Shown: positions 1 to 8,859 of the stretch, one piece after another | Numbering within the stretch: the first letter of the stretch is position 1 | Layout: each line of letters begins with the position of its first letter | Source of the DNA: Cylindrospermum stagnale PCC 7417 | GTDB taxonomy: Bacteria > Cyanobacteriota > Cyanobacteriia > Cyanobacteriales > Nostocaceae | DNA: 64,000 nucleotides | NCBI RefSeq assembly: GCF_000317535.1 | Contig: NC_019757.1 | Coordinates: 3,302,501 to 3,366,500 of the forward strand | Direction: 5' to 3' | The notes under the pieces: generated by a model | The model's database searches: none | Seen by the model: the letters and a program-made list of their open reading frames with translations, nothing else | What the model was told of the DNA's origin: nothing | Translations under genes and position numbers: made by a program

Positions 1-843
1 GCACGGAATTATTTGGGCAATATCCTCATGCAGCAAAATCGCCTAGATTTAGCGGTGCAAGAATATGGGGAAGCGGTGAGGCTGAGTCCCAATCTCGGTG
101 AGGCTTATTACAATTTAGCGCTAGCGTTGCAACGACAAGAACAAAAAGAAGCAGCGATTACTGCTTATCGTCAGAGTTTAGTTGTCAATCCGACAATGGC
201 AGCGGCTCACTATAATTTAGGATTGCTATTACAGCAACAAGGACAGCTAGAGGAAGCGATCGCTTCTTATCAGCAAGCCATTAGTCTAGATAGCAGTAAT
301 GCCAATGCTTACTTTAATTTAGCGATCGCTCTCCAACGGGAAGGTAAAATAGAATCTGCGATCGCCGCCTATCAGCAAGCCTTACAACTAGATCCCCAAA
401 ATGCTATGGCTTACAACAACTTGGGAAGTCTATTGGCAATTCAAGGTCAAGCTTCAGGGGCGATTTCTTCTTACCGACAAGCTATTCGCCAAAATCCCAA
501 AAATGCCTCAGCCTACCATAACTTAGGCGTGACTTTATACAATCAGGGCGATATGAAGACAGCCAGCAGTGCCTTAACCCGGGCCAGCAAACAATACCGA
601 GAACAAGGCAACGTCGAGCAAGCTGAGAAAGTTGAGCAGCTAATCCAGCACATTGCCCAGTTAAGAGCAAAAAAGGCACCTCAAGTTAGTCAAACAGCTA
701 CTCCCTCACAAACACCAAAACCAGCAGAAAAAATTGATGTGCCTGTCCCCGTTGAACAACAGCCACAGACACAGCCAGATATGCCAAATCAACCACTATT
801 TCCTAGTCCAACGCCAGAGGTTACTGGCAGTGATGGCAAATAA
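1..843 (+). CDS. TPR-repeat protein, 5' end outside window
   Basis: The reading frame is open to the left edge (codons before position 13 read A-R-N-Y), so the true start lies upstream and about 280 codons are visible. The protein is a run of about five to six 34-residue tetratricopeptide repeats with the usual pattern, for example AYYNLALALQRQ and AYNNLGSLLAIQG, followed by a coiled Ala/Gln-rich stretch and a Pro/Gln/Thr-rich tail of about 60 residues. TPR proteins are scaffolds for protein-protein contacts; no enzymatic domain is visible and the partner is unknown. It converges on the potassium-uptake gene, with only 6 bases between the two stop codons. Confidence 0.85.
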   Translation, partial: ARNYLGNILMQQNRLDLAVQEYGEAVRLSPNLGEAYYNLALALQRQEQKEAAITAYRQSLVVNPTMAAAHYNLGLLLQQQGQLEEAIASYQQAISLDSSNANAYFNLAIALQREGKIESAIAAYQQALQLDPQNAMAYNNLGSLLAIQGQASGAISSYRQAIRQNPKNASAYHNLGVTLYNQGDMKTASSALTRASKQYREQGNVEQAEKVEQLIQHIAQLRAKKAPQVSQTATPSQTPKPAEKIDVPVPVEQQPQTQPDMPNQPLFPSPTPEVTGSDGK

Positions 844-849
844 TTAAAG

Positions 850-1545
850 TTAAATCGGCAAACGATTAATATCTTTGTTGCAGCCAATAACTACCATTAC
901 CGAACCACGTTCTAGACGCTTAGTCGGGTCAGGATTAATTTGAAATTTACCATCCTGACTCACCGCTAAAACATTTAAACCATAACGGTTACGAAGTTGG
1001 ATTTCGGTGATGGTTTTACCCTGAAATTCATCAGGAACAATCAACTCGACAATGCTGTTATCTGGGTCGAGGTCAAATCTCTCTAGAATTGATGGTTTGG
1101 TGAGTGTCCGCGCTAAAGCACAACCCGCCTCAAACTCAGGAAAAACTACATGATCTGCACCTACTCGCTTTAATAGTTTGCGGTGAACTTCACTAGAAGC
1201 CTTAGCAACTACGTGGGGTACACCACCCTCTTTCACATTAAGTGTGGTGATGATGCTTTCCTGAATATAGTTACCAATCGCCACAATTACCGTATCAAAT
1301 TCAAAAATACCAGCTTCTTTCAGGGCGCCAGGTTCAGTTGAGTCTAGTTGCAAAGCATGACCGACTATTTCTTCAGTTAATGCTTCTGATACCCGCTTTT
1401 CATCAATATCTGTGGCTAGAACTTGATAACCTAGTTTGTGCAGAGTTGAAGAGACAGAACGACCAAAACGACCTAACCCAATTACGGCAAATTGTTGGTT
1501 GTCTTTACGTAAAGAACGAAAAAATTTTAATGATGAAAGGTTCAT
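850..1545 (-). CDS. KtrA/TrkA-type potassium uptake regulatory subunit (RCK domain)
   Basis: This is a 231-residue cytosolic protein with an N-terminal Rossmann TrkA-N (RCK) domain at roughly residues 18-135, marked by the nucleotide-binding loop GLGRFG and by an acidic residue after the second strand (ATDID). A TrkA-C domain follows at roughly 150-230. Proteins of this size bind NAD(H)/ATP and gate a membrane potassium channel subunit of the KtrB/TrkH family. The partner lies directly upstream on the same strand (1678-3012, gap 132 bases), which fits a Ktr-type Na+/K+ uptake pair used in osmotic and salt adaptation. The start is ATG at 1545. Family assignment is firm; the exact name (ktrA or trkA) is inferred from the single RCK unit. 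Confidence 0.9.
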   Translation of the reverse strand: MNLSSLKFFRSLRKDNQQFAVIGLGRFGRSVSSTLHKLGYQVLATDIDEKRVSEALTEEIVGHALQLDSTEPGALKEAGIFEFDTVIVAIGNYIQESIITTLNVKEGGVPHVVAKASSEVHRKLLKRVGADHVVFPEFEAGCALARTLTKPSILERFDLDPDNSIVELIVPDEFQGKTITEIQLRNRYGLNVLAVSQDGKFQINPDPTKRLERGSVMVVIGCNKDINRLPI

Positions 1546-1677
1546 GATTTACTCGCCATTTATCGTTTGTTATTAAACTTTGAACTTGAAAATTTGCGGG
1601 GAAAAAGAAAATTTTAATTCTTCTTCAAGCTAAAATTGAATCAGCTATTAGTTGTTTATTTCCGCATCTGTGCTCAA

Positions 1678-3012
1678 CTATCCTACAAGTAAATTCTCTT
1701 CAGGATAATGAATTCTAGTAGGACGGGGGTCTCCTAGTAGAGAAGACATAAGTAATAAAACTCCAACTCTTCCAATATACATTGTGGCAATTAAAATGAG
1801 TTTCGCTGCTGTGGAAATACTAGCAGTGATGCCCGTAGAAAGTCCCACCGTAGCAAAAGCTGACATCACTTCAAACAGAATTTGAATAAAATCTAATTCT
1901 GGATCTGTGAGAGCAATTAAAATTGTAGATAAAATCACGGTAGCTATCGAACCCACTAATACACCAACAGCTTTTAAAATTAATGATATGGCTATTTTAC
2001 GATCATAAAGTAAAACTTCTTCTTTCCCTTGAAGAATTGCTTTTGTACAACTCGTGAGAACTCGCAGAGTTGTGGTTTTTATACCGCCTCCAGTCCCACC
2101 TGGATTTGCACCAATAAACATGAGTGCAATCGTAATAAATAAACCAGCAGTGGTCATTTTACCATTATCAATGGTGTTAAATCCAGCCGTTCTAGGAGTC
2201 ACTGACTGAAACCAAGCTACTAACCACTGGTCACGTAAACTCAAATTACCAAATGTCTCAGGGTTTCGTCTCTCTATACAAAAAAAGGCAATTGTCCCTA
2301 TAAAGAGAAGTAATATTGTAGTACTGACTCCGACTTTAAAATTAAGTGAAAGTATGACGCAACTTGATTTTTTGAGAAAGCGATCGCGCAACCAAAGATA
2401 CATTTCTAAAATCACCTGATAACCAATTCCCCCAAAAATAATCAATCCTGTAATCGTAAAGACTACTAGAGCAGATGACTGATAGCCAATCAAATTATCT
2501 TTAAATAAACTAAAACCAGCATTATTCCAAGCATTAACGCTATGAAAAATTGCTAACCACAGTCCTTGACTCCACCCATAATCAGGTACAAAAGCTGGCA
2601 GTAATAATAAGACTCCGGTAATTTCAAAAATTACGGTTGTGGCAATAATTGAGCGGATAACTTGAGTGCTACCACTCATTCCTGGTCGGTCTAAGGCTTG
2701 TTGAATTGCGATTTTTTGCCGCATATCAAACTTCCGCCCAATTAACAAAATCAAAAAAGTTGTGGTTGTCATATAGCCCAACCCACCGACCTGAGCTAAC
2801 AATGCAATAAAGAACTGACCCCAAAAGGAAAAATAAGTACCAGGGTCAACTACTGATAAACCTGTAACGCAAACTGCGGAAGTAGAAGTGAAAAGTGCCA
2901 CAATTGGGTCATTCCACGTACCTTCGCTAGTTGAGAAAGGCATCATCAACAGGATTGTTCCCGCTAGGATGACAGCCAGAAATCCCAAGATTATTGTGCG
3001 AGCAGCAGTCAT
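1678..3012 (-). CDS. KtrB/TrkH-family potassium transporter
   Basis: This is a 444-residue polytopic inner-membrane protein. Four pore-loop signatures are visible in order, each with the filter glycine: SAVCVTGLSVVDPGTY near residue 46, AWNNAGFSLF near 162, VTPRTAGFNTID near 271 and SAFATVGLSTG near 388. This is the four-fold repeated MPM architecture of KtrB/TrkH transporters, and the length matches KtrB. It is probably co-transcribed with the RCK subunit that follows. The start is ATG at 3012; no clear Shine-Dalgarno precedes it, because the upstream bases are two ATTCAAA-type heptamers. Confidence 0.92.
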   Translation of the reverse strand: MTAARTIILGFLAVILAGTILLMMPFSTSEGTWNDPIVALFTSTSAVCVTGLSVVDPGTYFSFWGQFFIALLAQVGGLGYMTTTTFLILLIGRKFDMRQKIAIQQALDRPGMSGSTQVIRSIIATTVIFEITGVLLLLPAFVPDYGWSQGLWLAIFHSVNAWNNAGFSLFKDNLIGYQSSALVVFTITGLIIFGGIGYQVILEMYLWLRDRFLKKSSCVILSLNFKVGVSTTILLLFIGTIAFFCIERRNPETFGNLSLRDQWLVAWFQSVTPRTAGFNTIDNGKMTTAGLFITIALMFIGANPGGTGGGIKTTTLRVLTSCTKAILQGKEEVLLYDRKIAISLILKAVGVLVGSIATVILSTILIALTDPELDFIQILFEVMSAFATVGLSTGITASISTAAKLILIATMYIGRVGVLLLMSSLLGDPRPTRIHYPEENLLVG

Positions 3013-3252
3013 AAAAATTCAAAATTCAAAAAGGATAAAAACTAGCCTTGGTCGGCATCTTAGCTACTGAACAAACGCAAATTAAATACCTGATAGCATA
3101 TTCAGGTAAATTTATCGTTTTTTTTAGGCAGAATGAACTGGGAGTATAAGCGCCTGGGAATAAAAACAGTCTTATATTATTAAAAACATATATGGTAGCG
3201 TACCAGTATGTTTTTTAATTGAATTCTGTTTGATCTTTATACTGATTTATTC

Positions 3253-4095
3253 ATGAGTGCAACTCTTTACCAGCAAATTCAGCAATTCTACGATGCTTCC
3301 TCTCTTCTGTGGGAACAGATTTGGGGAGAACATATGCATCACGGCTACTATGGCCCGGATGGTACCCAGAAAAAAGACCGCCGTCAGGCTCAAATCGATT
3401 TAATTGAAGAACTGCTGAACTGGGCAGGTGTAAAGGCAGCAGAGAACATTTTAGATGTGGGTTGTGGGATTGGTGGCAGTTCTCTCTACTTGGCAGAAAA
3501 GTTTAATGCTAAAGCAACAGGAATTACCCTGAGTCCTGTGCAAGCCGCGAGAGCTACGGAACGGGCAAAAGAATCTAATTTGAGTGATCGAAGTCAGTTT
3601 CTGGTGGCTAATGCTCAAGCAATGCCCTTTGCTGACAATTCTTTTGACTTGGTTTGGTCGCTGGAAAGTGGTGAGCACATGCCAGATAAGGCCAAGTTTA
3701 TGCAAGAGTGCTATCGGGTGTTAAAGCCTGGGGGGACTTTGATTATGGTGACTTGGTGTCATCGTCCGACTGATGTTGTACCGCTGACTGCTGATGAGCA
3801 AAAGCATTTGCAGGACATTTATCGGGTGTATTGTTTGCCTTATGTGCTTTCTTTGCCAGAGTATGAAGCGATCGCACATCAACTTCCATTAAACAACATT
3901 CGCACGGCTGATTGGTCAACCGCTGTGGCCCCTTTTTGGAATTTTGTAATCGATTCGGCATTCACTCCCCAGGCAGTTGTCGGGTTGCTGCTTTCGGGTT
4001 GGAGTACAATTCAGGGGGCTTTGTCTCTGGGGTTGATGCGTCGGGGTTATGAATCTGGGTTGATTAGGTTTGGTTTGTTGTGTGGCAGGAAATAA
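3253..4095 (+). CDS. Tocopherol O-methyltransferase-like SAM methyltransferase
   Basis: This is a 280-residue class I SAM-dependent methyltransferase. Motif I is ILDVGCGIGGSS (residues 66-77), motif II/III is QAMPFADNSFDLVWSLESGEHM, and the post-I region is RVLKPGGTLIMVTWCHR. The N-terminal YDASSLLWEQIWGEHMHHGYY segment is typical of the gamma-tocopherol methyltransferase/MPBQ methyltransferase group of cyanobacteria and plastids. The next gene is homogentisate phytyltransferase, so a role in vitamin E ring methylation is likely. Which ring position it methylates cannot be decided from sequence. A plausible -10-like TTTATACT lies about 20 bases upstream of the start. Confidence 0.85.
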   Translation: MSATLYQQIQQFYDASSLLWEQIWGEHMHHGYYGPDGTQKKDRRQAQIDLIEELLNWAGVKAAENILDVGCGIGGSSLYLAEKFNAKATGITLSPVQAARATERAKESNLSDRSQFLVANAQAMPFADNSFDLVWSLESGEHMPDKAKFMQECYRVLKPGGTLIMVTWCHRPTDVVPLTADEQKHLQDIYRVYCLPYVLSLPEYEAIAHQLPLNNIRTADWSTAVAPFWNFVIDSAFTPQAVVGLLLSGWSTIQGALSLGLMRRGYESGLIRFGLLCGRK

Positions 4096-4138
4096 GTTAC
4101 GAACCGCAGAGGCGCAGAGAGCGCAGAGAGAGGAGAGA

Positions 4139-5080
4139 ATGAATCAGTTTTCTGGACAAAGGTCTTCTGGTGTTCAAGGTAGTTGGCTTGGTGCTTTTTG
4201 GAAGTTTTCCCGTCCGCACACGATTATTGGCACGAGTCTAAGTGTTTTGGGGTTATATTTGATTGCGATTGCTGTATCTTCTACAGAGGTTTCTAGTATT
4301 CATCTAGAACAGCTTTTTGGTACTTGGATTGCCTGTTTGTGTGGCAATGTTTATATTGTGGGGCTGAATCAATTAGAAGATATTGATATTGACAAGATTA
4401 ATAAGCCTGATTTACCACTAGCATCTGGGGCTTTTTCTCGCAGTACTGGGCAATTGATTGTCATTGTTACTGGAATTTTGGCGTTGGTTTTGGCTTGGCT
4501 ATCTGGGCCGTTTTTATTGGGGATGGTGGCTATTAGTTTGGCGATTGGTACGGCTTATTCTTTACCACCAATTCGCTTAAAACAGTTTCCCTTTTGGGCG
4601 GCGCTGTGTATTTTTTCGGTGCGGGGAACGGTTGTCAATTTAGGGCTGTTTTTGCATTTTAGTTGGGTGTTGCAACAAAGCCAAGCGATTCCCCCGGTGG
4701 TGTGGCTGCTGACTGTGTTTGTTTTGGTGTTCACTTTTGCGATCGCTATTTTTAAAGATATCCCCGATATCGAAGGCGATCGCCAGTACAATATCACCAC
4801 TTTTACCATCCAAATGGGGGCGCAAGCAGTGTTTAATCTGGCGCTTTGGGTGTTAACTGTCTGCTATTTGGGGATAATTCTGGCTGGTGTTCTCCGCATC
4901 GCCGACATTAACGCCATATTTCTGGTGATCACTCACCTGGTATTGCTGGTTGTGATGTGGTTGCAAAGTTGGGCGGTGGATTTGCAAGATAAAAGTGCGA
5001 TCTCCCGCTTCTATCAATTTATCTGGAAACTATTTTTCCTGGAATATCTAATGTTTCCCATCGCCTGCATTTTAGCTTAA
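4139..5080 (+). CDS. hpt: Homogentisate phytyltransferase (UbiA family)
   Basis: This is a 313-residue UbiA-family membrane prenyltransferase that would join phytyl diphosphate to homogentisate, the committed step of tocopherol synthesis. The first Asp-rich motif is NQLEDIDIDKINKPDLP (about residues 77-93). The second is KDIPDIEGDRQYN (about 207-219). The rest is eight or nine hydrophobic helices. The ATG at 4139 is chosen over the longer upstream frame because AGGAGAGA stands just before it and the family starts with a short tail followed by FWKFSRPHTIIGT. The 43-base gap after the methyltransferase carries a GCAGAGGCGCAGAGAG-type dispersed cyanobacterial repeat. The next gene begins 4 bases downstream, so an operon is likely. 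Confidence 0.9.
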   Translation: MNQFSGQRSSGVQGSWLGAFWKFSRPHTIIGTSLSVLGLYLIAIAVSSTEVSSIHLEQLFGTWIACLCGNVYIVGLNQLEDIDIDKINKPDLPLASGAFSRSTGQLIVIVTGILALVLAWLSGPFLLGMVAISLAIGTAYSLPPIRLKQFPFWAALCIFSVRGTVVNLGLFLHFSWVLQQSQAIPPVVWLLTVFVLVFTFAIAIFKDIPDIEGDRQYNITTFTIQMGAQAVFNLALWVLTVCYLGIILAGVLRIADINAIFLVITHLVLLVVMWLQSWAVDLQDKSAISRFYQFIWKLFFLEYLMFPIACILA

Positions 5081-5084
5081 AATA

Positions 5085-5546
5085 ATGTTAGAAAATTTGC
5101 CAACAAGTAATATTATCGCTCTTTTTGTGGTAGGTTCCAGTCTCGCTATTCTCGGTTATTTTGGTTGGAAAACCTTGATTACATCTAACTTGTTTCAACA
5201 AGGAGTCAAGCTTTATCAAGCAAAAGATTACCAAGGTGCAGAAGCAGCATTTCGCCAAGTGATTGCTATCAACTCTACTAATGATGTGGTGCGCTTGCTC
5301 TTGGGCGATATTCTCAACCAGAAAGGACAAATCGAGGAAGCTAAGGAATTATTCTGTGAAGTAATTAGCCGCAGTCCCAAAAATGCTGATGCTTACTTGC
5401 GTTTGGCGAATATTCTCATGCAGCAAGAAAAGCCAGCAGAAGCCAGAACTAATCTCCAACAAGCTAAAGAATTATTTCAAAAACAACGCAATCCTCAAAA
5501 AGCTCAACAGCTTGAACAAATTCTCCAAGAAATCAGCAAATTGTAG
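5085..5546 (+). CDS. Membrane-anchored TPR protein
   Basis: This is a 153-residue protein with one N-terminal hydrophobic segment (IIALFVVGSSLAILGYFGW, about residues 9-27) followed by roughly three tetratricopeptide units (KLYQAKDYQGAEAAFRQVI, LLGDILNQKGQIEEAKELF, YLRLANILMQQEKPAEA). The C-terminal part is a charged helix rich in Gln and Lys. It follows the phytyltransferase stop by 4 bases and precedes a strong terminator, so it is the last gene of the tocopherol transcript. Its function is unknown; a scaffold for the membrane enzyme upstream is only an inference from position. Confidence 0.85.
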   Translation: MLENLPTSNIIALFVVGSSLAILGYFGWKTLITSNLFQQGVKLYQAKDYQGAEAAFRQVIAINSTNDVVRLLLGDILNQKGQIEEAKELFCEVISRSPKNADAYLRLANILMQQEKPAEARTNLQQAKELFQKQRNPQKAQQLEQILQEISKL

Positions 5547-5549
5547 TCT

Positions 5550-5589
5550 GCGGTTTTAACTGTGTTATTGAAGCTTAAAGCCGCTTTTT
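5550..5589 (+). terminator. Rho-independent terminator after the TPR gene
   Basis: GCGGTTTTAA (5550-5559) pairs with TTAAAGCCGC (5575-5584) with a single G-T wobble across a 15-base loop, and is followed directly by TTTTTG. It begins 4 bases after the stop codon of the TPR gene, so it ends the tocopherol cluster. Confidence 0.8.
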
Positions 5590-5698
5590 GAATTTGGTCT
5601 ACTTTGGCGTTATTCCGATCTGGTAAATTAGCAATTTGGCGAGAAAATTCGCAAGAAACCTGAAAATACAAGAGTGCAATTCCACCTAGAGCGAAATT

Positions 5699-6445
5699 AT
5701 GGCTGAAGAAAAAGGCAAAGTTTACCTTGTGGGTGCTGGGCCAGGAGATGTAGCATATCTGACAGTAAAAGCTTATCAACTCTTGGCTGTCGCTCAAGTA
5801 TTGGTCTACGATGCTTTAGTAGATACCCAATTATTAGAGTGCGTATCACCAGATTGCTTAAAGCTAGATGTGGGTAAACGTGGTGGTAAACCCAGCACTC
5901 CCCAAGGTGAGATTAACAAGTTACTGGTGAAATATTGCCAGCAAGGAAAACAAGTTGTCAGGCTGAAATCAGGTGATCCGTTTATTTTTGGGCGCTGTAC
6001 TGCCGAAATTGAGGCATTGAAAGCATCGGGTTGTGAATTTGAAGTTATACCAGGAATTTCCTCAGCCCTTGCTGCACCTTTGCTGGCTGGTATTCCCCTC
6101 ACAGATCCGGTTCTCAGTCGCTGTTTTGCTGTGTTAACCGCACACGAACCAGATGTTTTAGACTGGGAAGCACTATCACGCTTAGAGACATTGGTGATTT
6201 TGATGGGGGGGCAAAATCTCTCAGAGATTGTCAATCAATTGTTGCGCTATGGGCGATCGCATTCTACACCGATTGCTATCATCCGTTGGGCGGGAACTCC
6301 TAGTCAACAAATCTGGACTGGCGTTCTGGGTAACATTCTGGAACAAACCGCCTCTTTATCTCTCTCTCCGGTGGTAATTGTGGTTGGTGAAGTTGTCGGT
6401 TTACGCCATTTCTTACAACCTGAGAAAATGTACTCTGAAGATTAA
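5699..6445 (+). CDS. cobA: Uroporphyrinogen-III C-methyltransferase (SUMT)
   Basis: This is a 248-residue single-domain SUMT, the usual length for stand-alone CobA. It adds two methyl groups from SAM to uroporphyrinogen III to give precorrin-2, the branch point to sirohaem and cobalamin. Signatures are the N-terminal VYLVGAGPGD loop, the VRLKSGDPFIFGR motif near residue 95, and VIPGISSALAAPLLAGIPLT. No CysG-type dehydrogenase/ferrochelatase domain is fused. hemD, whose product makes the substrate, starts 30 bases downstream, so the two are probably co-transcribed. ATG at 5699 starts the conserved region almost at once. Confidence 0.95.
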   Translation: MAEEKGKVYLVGAGPGDVAYLTVKAYQLLAVAQVLVYDALVDTQLLECVSPDCLKLDVGKRGGKPSTPQGEINKLLVKYCQQGKQVVRLKSGDPFIFGRCTAEIEALKASGCEFEVIPGISSALAAPLLAGIPLTDPVLSRCFAVLTAHEPDVLDWEALSRLETLVILMGGQNLSEIVNQLLRYGRSHSTPIAIIRWAGTPSQQIWTGVLGNILEQTASLSLSPVVIVVGEVVGLRHFLQPEKMYSED

Positions 6446-6475
6446 ACTATAGTCAAAATTCTTAGTCCGTCAGCT

Positions 6476-7279
6476 ATGTCAAGTAATCTACCCCTTGCTG
6501 GTAAAACGATTCTGGTGACGCGTTCACTCGGACAGTCGAGTCAATTTAGCTCTAGCCTCACCGCATTAGGTGCAAAAGTAATTGAAATGCCTACCCTAGA
6601 AATTGGCCCGCCTTCGAGTTGGTTGGCGTTGGATCAGGCGATCGCTAATTTATCTGATTTCAACTGGTTAATCCTCTCTTCTACCAACGGTGTAGACTAC
6701 TTTTTTGCTAGGCTAACCGCCTTGGGTAAAGATACTCATGCCTTAGCTAACGTCAAAATTGCCGTTGTTGGCGAGAAAACCGCCCAAAGTCTCAAACAAC
6801 ACAGCATCAAACCAGACTTTATTCCCCCCAACTTTGTCGCTGATTCTTTAGTAGCAAATTTCCCTGAACCAATATCAGGTAAAAAAGTTTTATTTCCTAG
6901 AGTTGAAAGCGGCGGTAGAGAAATTTTGGTCAAGGAATTAACTGCCAAGGGTGCCCAGGTGATAGAGGTTCCCGCTTATGAATCATACTGTCCTAGTAGT
7001 ATTACCCCAGCGGCAGAGTTAGCTTTACAAAATCGCACAGTAGATATAATTACCTTTGCCAGTTCTAAAACTGTGCAATTTTTCTATCAATTAACGGCAA
7101 TTAAATTTTCAAGCAACGTAGTTAAAACTTATTTAGATAGAATTTGTATTGCTTCTATCGGACCTCAAACCTCAAAAACTTGTCAGACTTTATTTGGACG
7201 CGTAGATATAGAAGCTGAAGAATATACTTTAGAAGGCTTAACTCAAGCACTAATTAAATGGGCAACCAATTCTAAGTAA
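6476..7279 (+). CDS. hemD: Uroporphyrinogen-III synthase
   Basis: This is a 267-residue HemD-family protein. It closes and inverts ring D of hydroxymethylbilane to form uroporphyrinogen III. HemD is poorly conserved, but the two-lobe pattern is visible: ILVTRSLGQSSQFSSSLTALGA at the N-terminus, WLILSSTNGVDYFFARL, VVGEKTAQSL, then the second lobe with FPRVESGGREILVKEL, VIEVPAYES, ITFASSKTVQFF and IASIGPQTSKTC. It lies between cobA and coaE on the same strand. The stop TAA (7277-7279) is followed after 3 bases by the AATGACC heptamer array. Confidence 0.92.
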   Translation: MSSNLPLAGKTILVTRSLGQSSQFSSSLTALGAKVIEMPTLEIGPPSSWLALDQAIANLSDFNWLILSSTNGVDYFFARLTALGKDTHALANVKIAVVGEKTAQSLKQHSIKPDFIPPNFVADSLVANFPEPISGKKVLFPRVESGGREILVKELTAKGAQVIEVPAYESYCPSSITPAAELALQNRTVDIITFASSKTVQFFYQLTAIKFSSNVVKTYLDRICIASIGPQTSKTCQTLFGRVDIEAEEYTLEGLTQALIKWATNSK

Positions 7280-7282
7280 CAG

Positions 7283-7373
7283 ATGACTAATGACCAATGA
7301 CCAATGACCAATGACCAATGACCAATGACCAATGACCAATGACCAATGACCAATGACCAATGACCAATGACTA
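7283..7373 (+). repeat. AATGACC heptamer tandem array overlapping the coaE start
   Basis: There are thirteen 7-base units in register. The first (7283-7289) and last (7367-7373) read ATGACTA, and the eleven between them (7290-7366) are all ATGACCA. It belongs to the short tandemly repeated repetitive (STRR) class known from heterocystous cyanobacteria. The last unit supplies the ATG of coaE. Because 7 is not a multiple of 3, every ATG in the array opens a five-codon frame (MTNDQ) that ends at a TGA overlapping a later ATG. Confidence 0.95.
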
Positions 7374-7963
7374 AACGCTTAATCGGCTTAACTGGCGGTA
7401 TCGCTACTGGTAAAACGACTGTCGCCAACTATTTGGCTACTGCTTACAATCTGCCGATTTTGGATGCAGATATTTACGCTAGAGACGCAGTAGCAGTAGG
7501 TTCGCCGATTCTCGGTGCGATCGCCCAACGTTACGGTATGCAAACTTTATCACCGGATGGAAGCCTTAACCGTCAACAACTGGGGGAAATTATTTTCAAT
7601 TCTCCTGAAGAACGCCATTGGTTAGATAAGTTGATTCATCCTTACGTAGGCGATCGCTTCCACAAAGAAATTGCTGAATCATCTGCACAAGTCTTGGTGT
7701 TAGTTATCCCATTACTATTTGAAGCTGGAATGACTAATTTAGTTACAGAAATCTGGGTAGTCAGTTGTTCCCAGCAGATGCAAATGCAAAGACTAATCCA
7801 AAGAAATAATTTAACTCCAGAACAAGCAATAGCCAGAATCAACAGCCAATTATCTATTGCTGAAAAAGCATCTCGTGCCGATGTCGTTTTAGATAACTCT
7901 TCCACCCTAGAAGTATTACTGAAGCAGGTTGATCAAGCCTTGGAAAAGGGAAGCGTTAATTAG
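7367..7963 (+). CDS. coaE: Dephospho-CoA kinase
   Basis: This is a 198-residue P-loop kinase catalysing the last step of coenzyme A synthesis, ATP-dependent 3'-phosphorylation of dephospho-CoA. The Walker A loop GLTGGIATGKTTVA lies at residues 7-20, followed by the DADIYARDAV segment, LIHPYVGDRFHKEI, and VLVIPLLFEAGM, typical of CoaE. The length is standard. The start codon is embedded in the heptamer array and no Shine-Dalgarno is present; the nearest upstream in-frame ATGs are followed by TGA, so 7367 is the only start that keeps the P-loop and avoids stops. It is the third gene of cobA-hemD-coaE. Confidence 0.95.
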   Translation: MTKRLIGLTGGIATGKTTVANYLATAYNLPILDADIYARDAVAVGSPILGAIAQRYGMQTLSPDGSLNRQQLGEIIFNSPEERHWLDKLIHPYVGDRFHKEIAESSAQVLVLVIPLLFEAGMTNLVTEIWVVSCSQQMQMQRLIQRNNLTPEQAIARINSQLSIAEKASRADVVLDNSSTLEVLLKQVDQALEKGSVN

Positions 7964-8019
7964 CCCTAATTTTTCGCCCAAAAAATAAATTAACACGGCA
8001 ATATAAAACCTCCTCTAAG

Positions 8020-8859
8020 TTAGGTAAACCCGTATGATATATACAAATCATCACCTGGGAGTCTTCTATCATTAATTTCCTGATTGCTGTCAGCTAGAGC
8101 ATACTCTAATTTTTCACCAAATTTTTGGTTGTATTCTTCCTCCGCGCGTTTCAATTCAATGGTTTTATCTGCTCGTCTTTCTATTGTCTCTATGAGTGAG
8201 GCTTGGACGAGGGCTTGTGCTTTTGGGTTGCCTTTAATAGCATGGTATAACCAGTATGCAGTGGCTAAATTTACAGGGATAGGCTTGATGTAGCCACCAT
8301 AATCTTCTACCTCAACCATTTGCTCTTGTTGTAAGCTTCTATCCTTGTATGGCAATGCTTGCGGTGATTTTCCCTGCAAAAAACGTAGCAAGTCGTCATT
8401 AGGTCTATCAATAGCCGCTATTACTGATTCTACGTATAGTTTATAACTTCCATCTGGCATCTGACAAACATCTAGAGGGATAGAGCCTAGATTAATCGTT
8501 GTTTTTACGGCTTTTTGGGTGGTTTTTTCAGAAGTGGCGGTTTGCATGACTACGCCTTGCACAGTGAAGTTGGGATAATTGGTGATAAATTCGCTTAAAA
8601 TCTCAACTTGAGAGCGATTTTCTACTATCTCTAATGTTTTTAATATGTCGCTGATTCTTTCGGCGTAATCTCCTAAGTTATGTTGGAGAGGTAGCAAGAT
8701 TTCATACTCATTTTCATCATCTTTTCTCAGTCGCCAAATTGCTCCTGCATCATTATAAATTCTCCCTGTTTCATGCCAGCCTGTGGCTTGCAAATGCGCC
8801 TGTAAGACATCAGGGTTAACAGTTTTAAGTATTTGGCTATCTTTGATAGTAGCTTTCAT
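8020..8859 (-). CDS. Two-domain protein: DUF4365-partner-like N-domain fused to a cyanobacterial antirepressor-like domain
   Basis: This is a 279-residue protein of unknown function. Residues 1 to about 105 (from MKATIKDSQILKTVNPDVL to the ENRSQVEILSEF region) resemble the N-terminal domain of small cyanobacterial proteins that I recall next to DUF4365 genes. From about residue 108 it is nearly identical to the whole of the neighbouring 173-residue gene at 9490-10011: IPLDVCQMPDGSYKLYVESV, DRPNDDLLRFLQGKSPQAL, ATAYWLYHAIKGNPKAQALV and IETIERRADK recur almost unchanged. That second domain resembles multicopy cyanobacterial proteins sometimes compared with phage antirepressors; this is inference. 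It starts by an ATGA overlap with the DUF4365 stop, so translation is probably coupled. Confidence 0.75.
   Translation of the reverse strand: MKATIKDSQILKTVNPDVLQAHLQATGWHETGRIYNDAGAIWRLRKDDENEYEILLPLQHNLGDYAERISDILKTLEIVENRSQVEILSEFITNYPNFTVQGVVMQTATSEKTTQKAVKTTINLGSIPLDVCQMPDGSYKLYVESVIAAIDRPNDDLLRFLQGKSPQALPYKDRSLQQEQMVEVEDYGGYIKPIPVNLATAYWLYHAIKGNPKAQALVQASLIETIERRADKTIELKRAEEEYNQKFGEKLEYALADSNQEINDRRLPGDDLYISYGFT

Noticed and set aside
5504-5797. Minus-strand 97-codon frame between the TPR gene and cobA
   Set aside because: It crosses the terminator and the 5' end of cobA and has no coding character or start signal.
7243-7428. Minus-strand frame with IGHWSLV repeats
   Set aside because: It is the reverse translation of the AATGACC heptamer array across the hemD/coaE junction, which is coding on the other strand.
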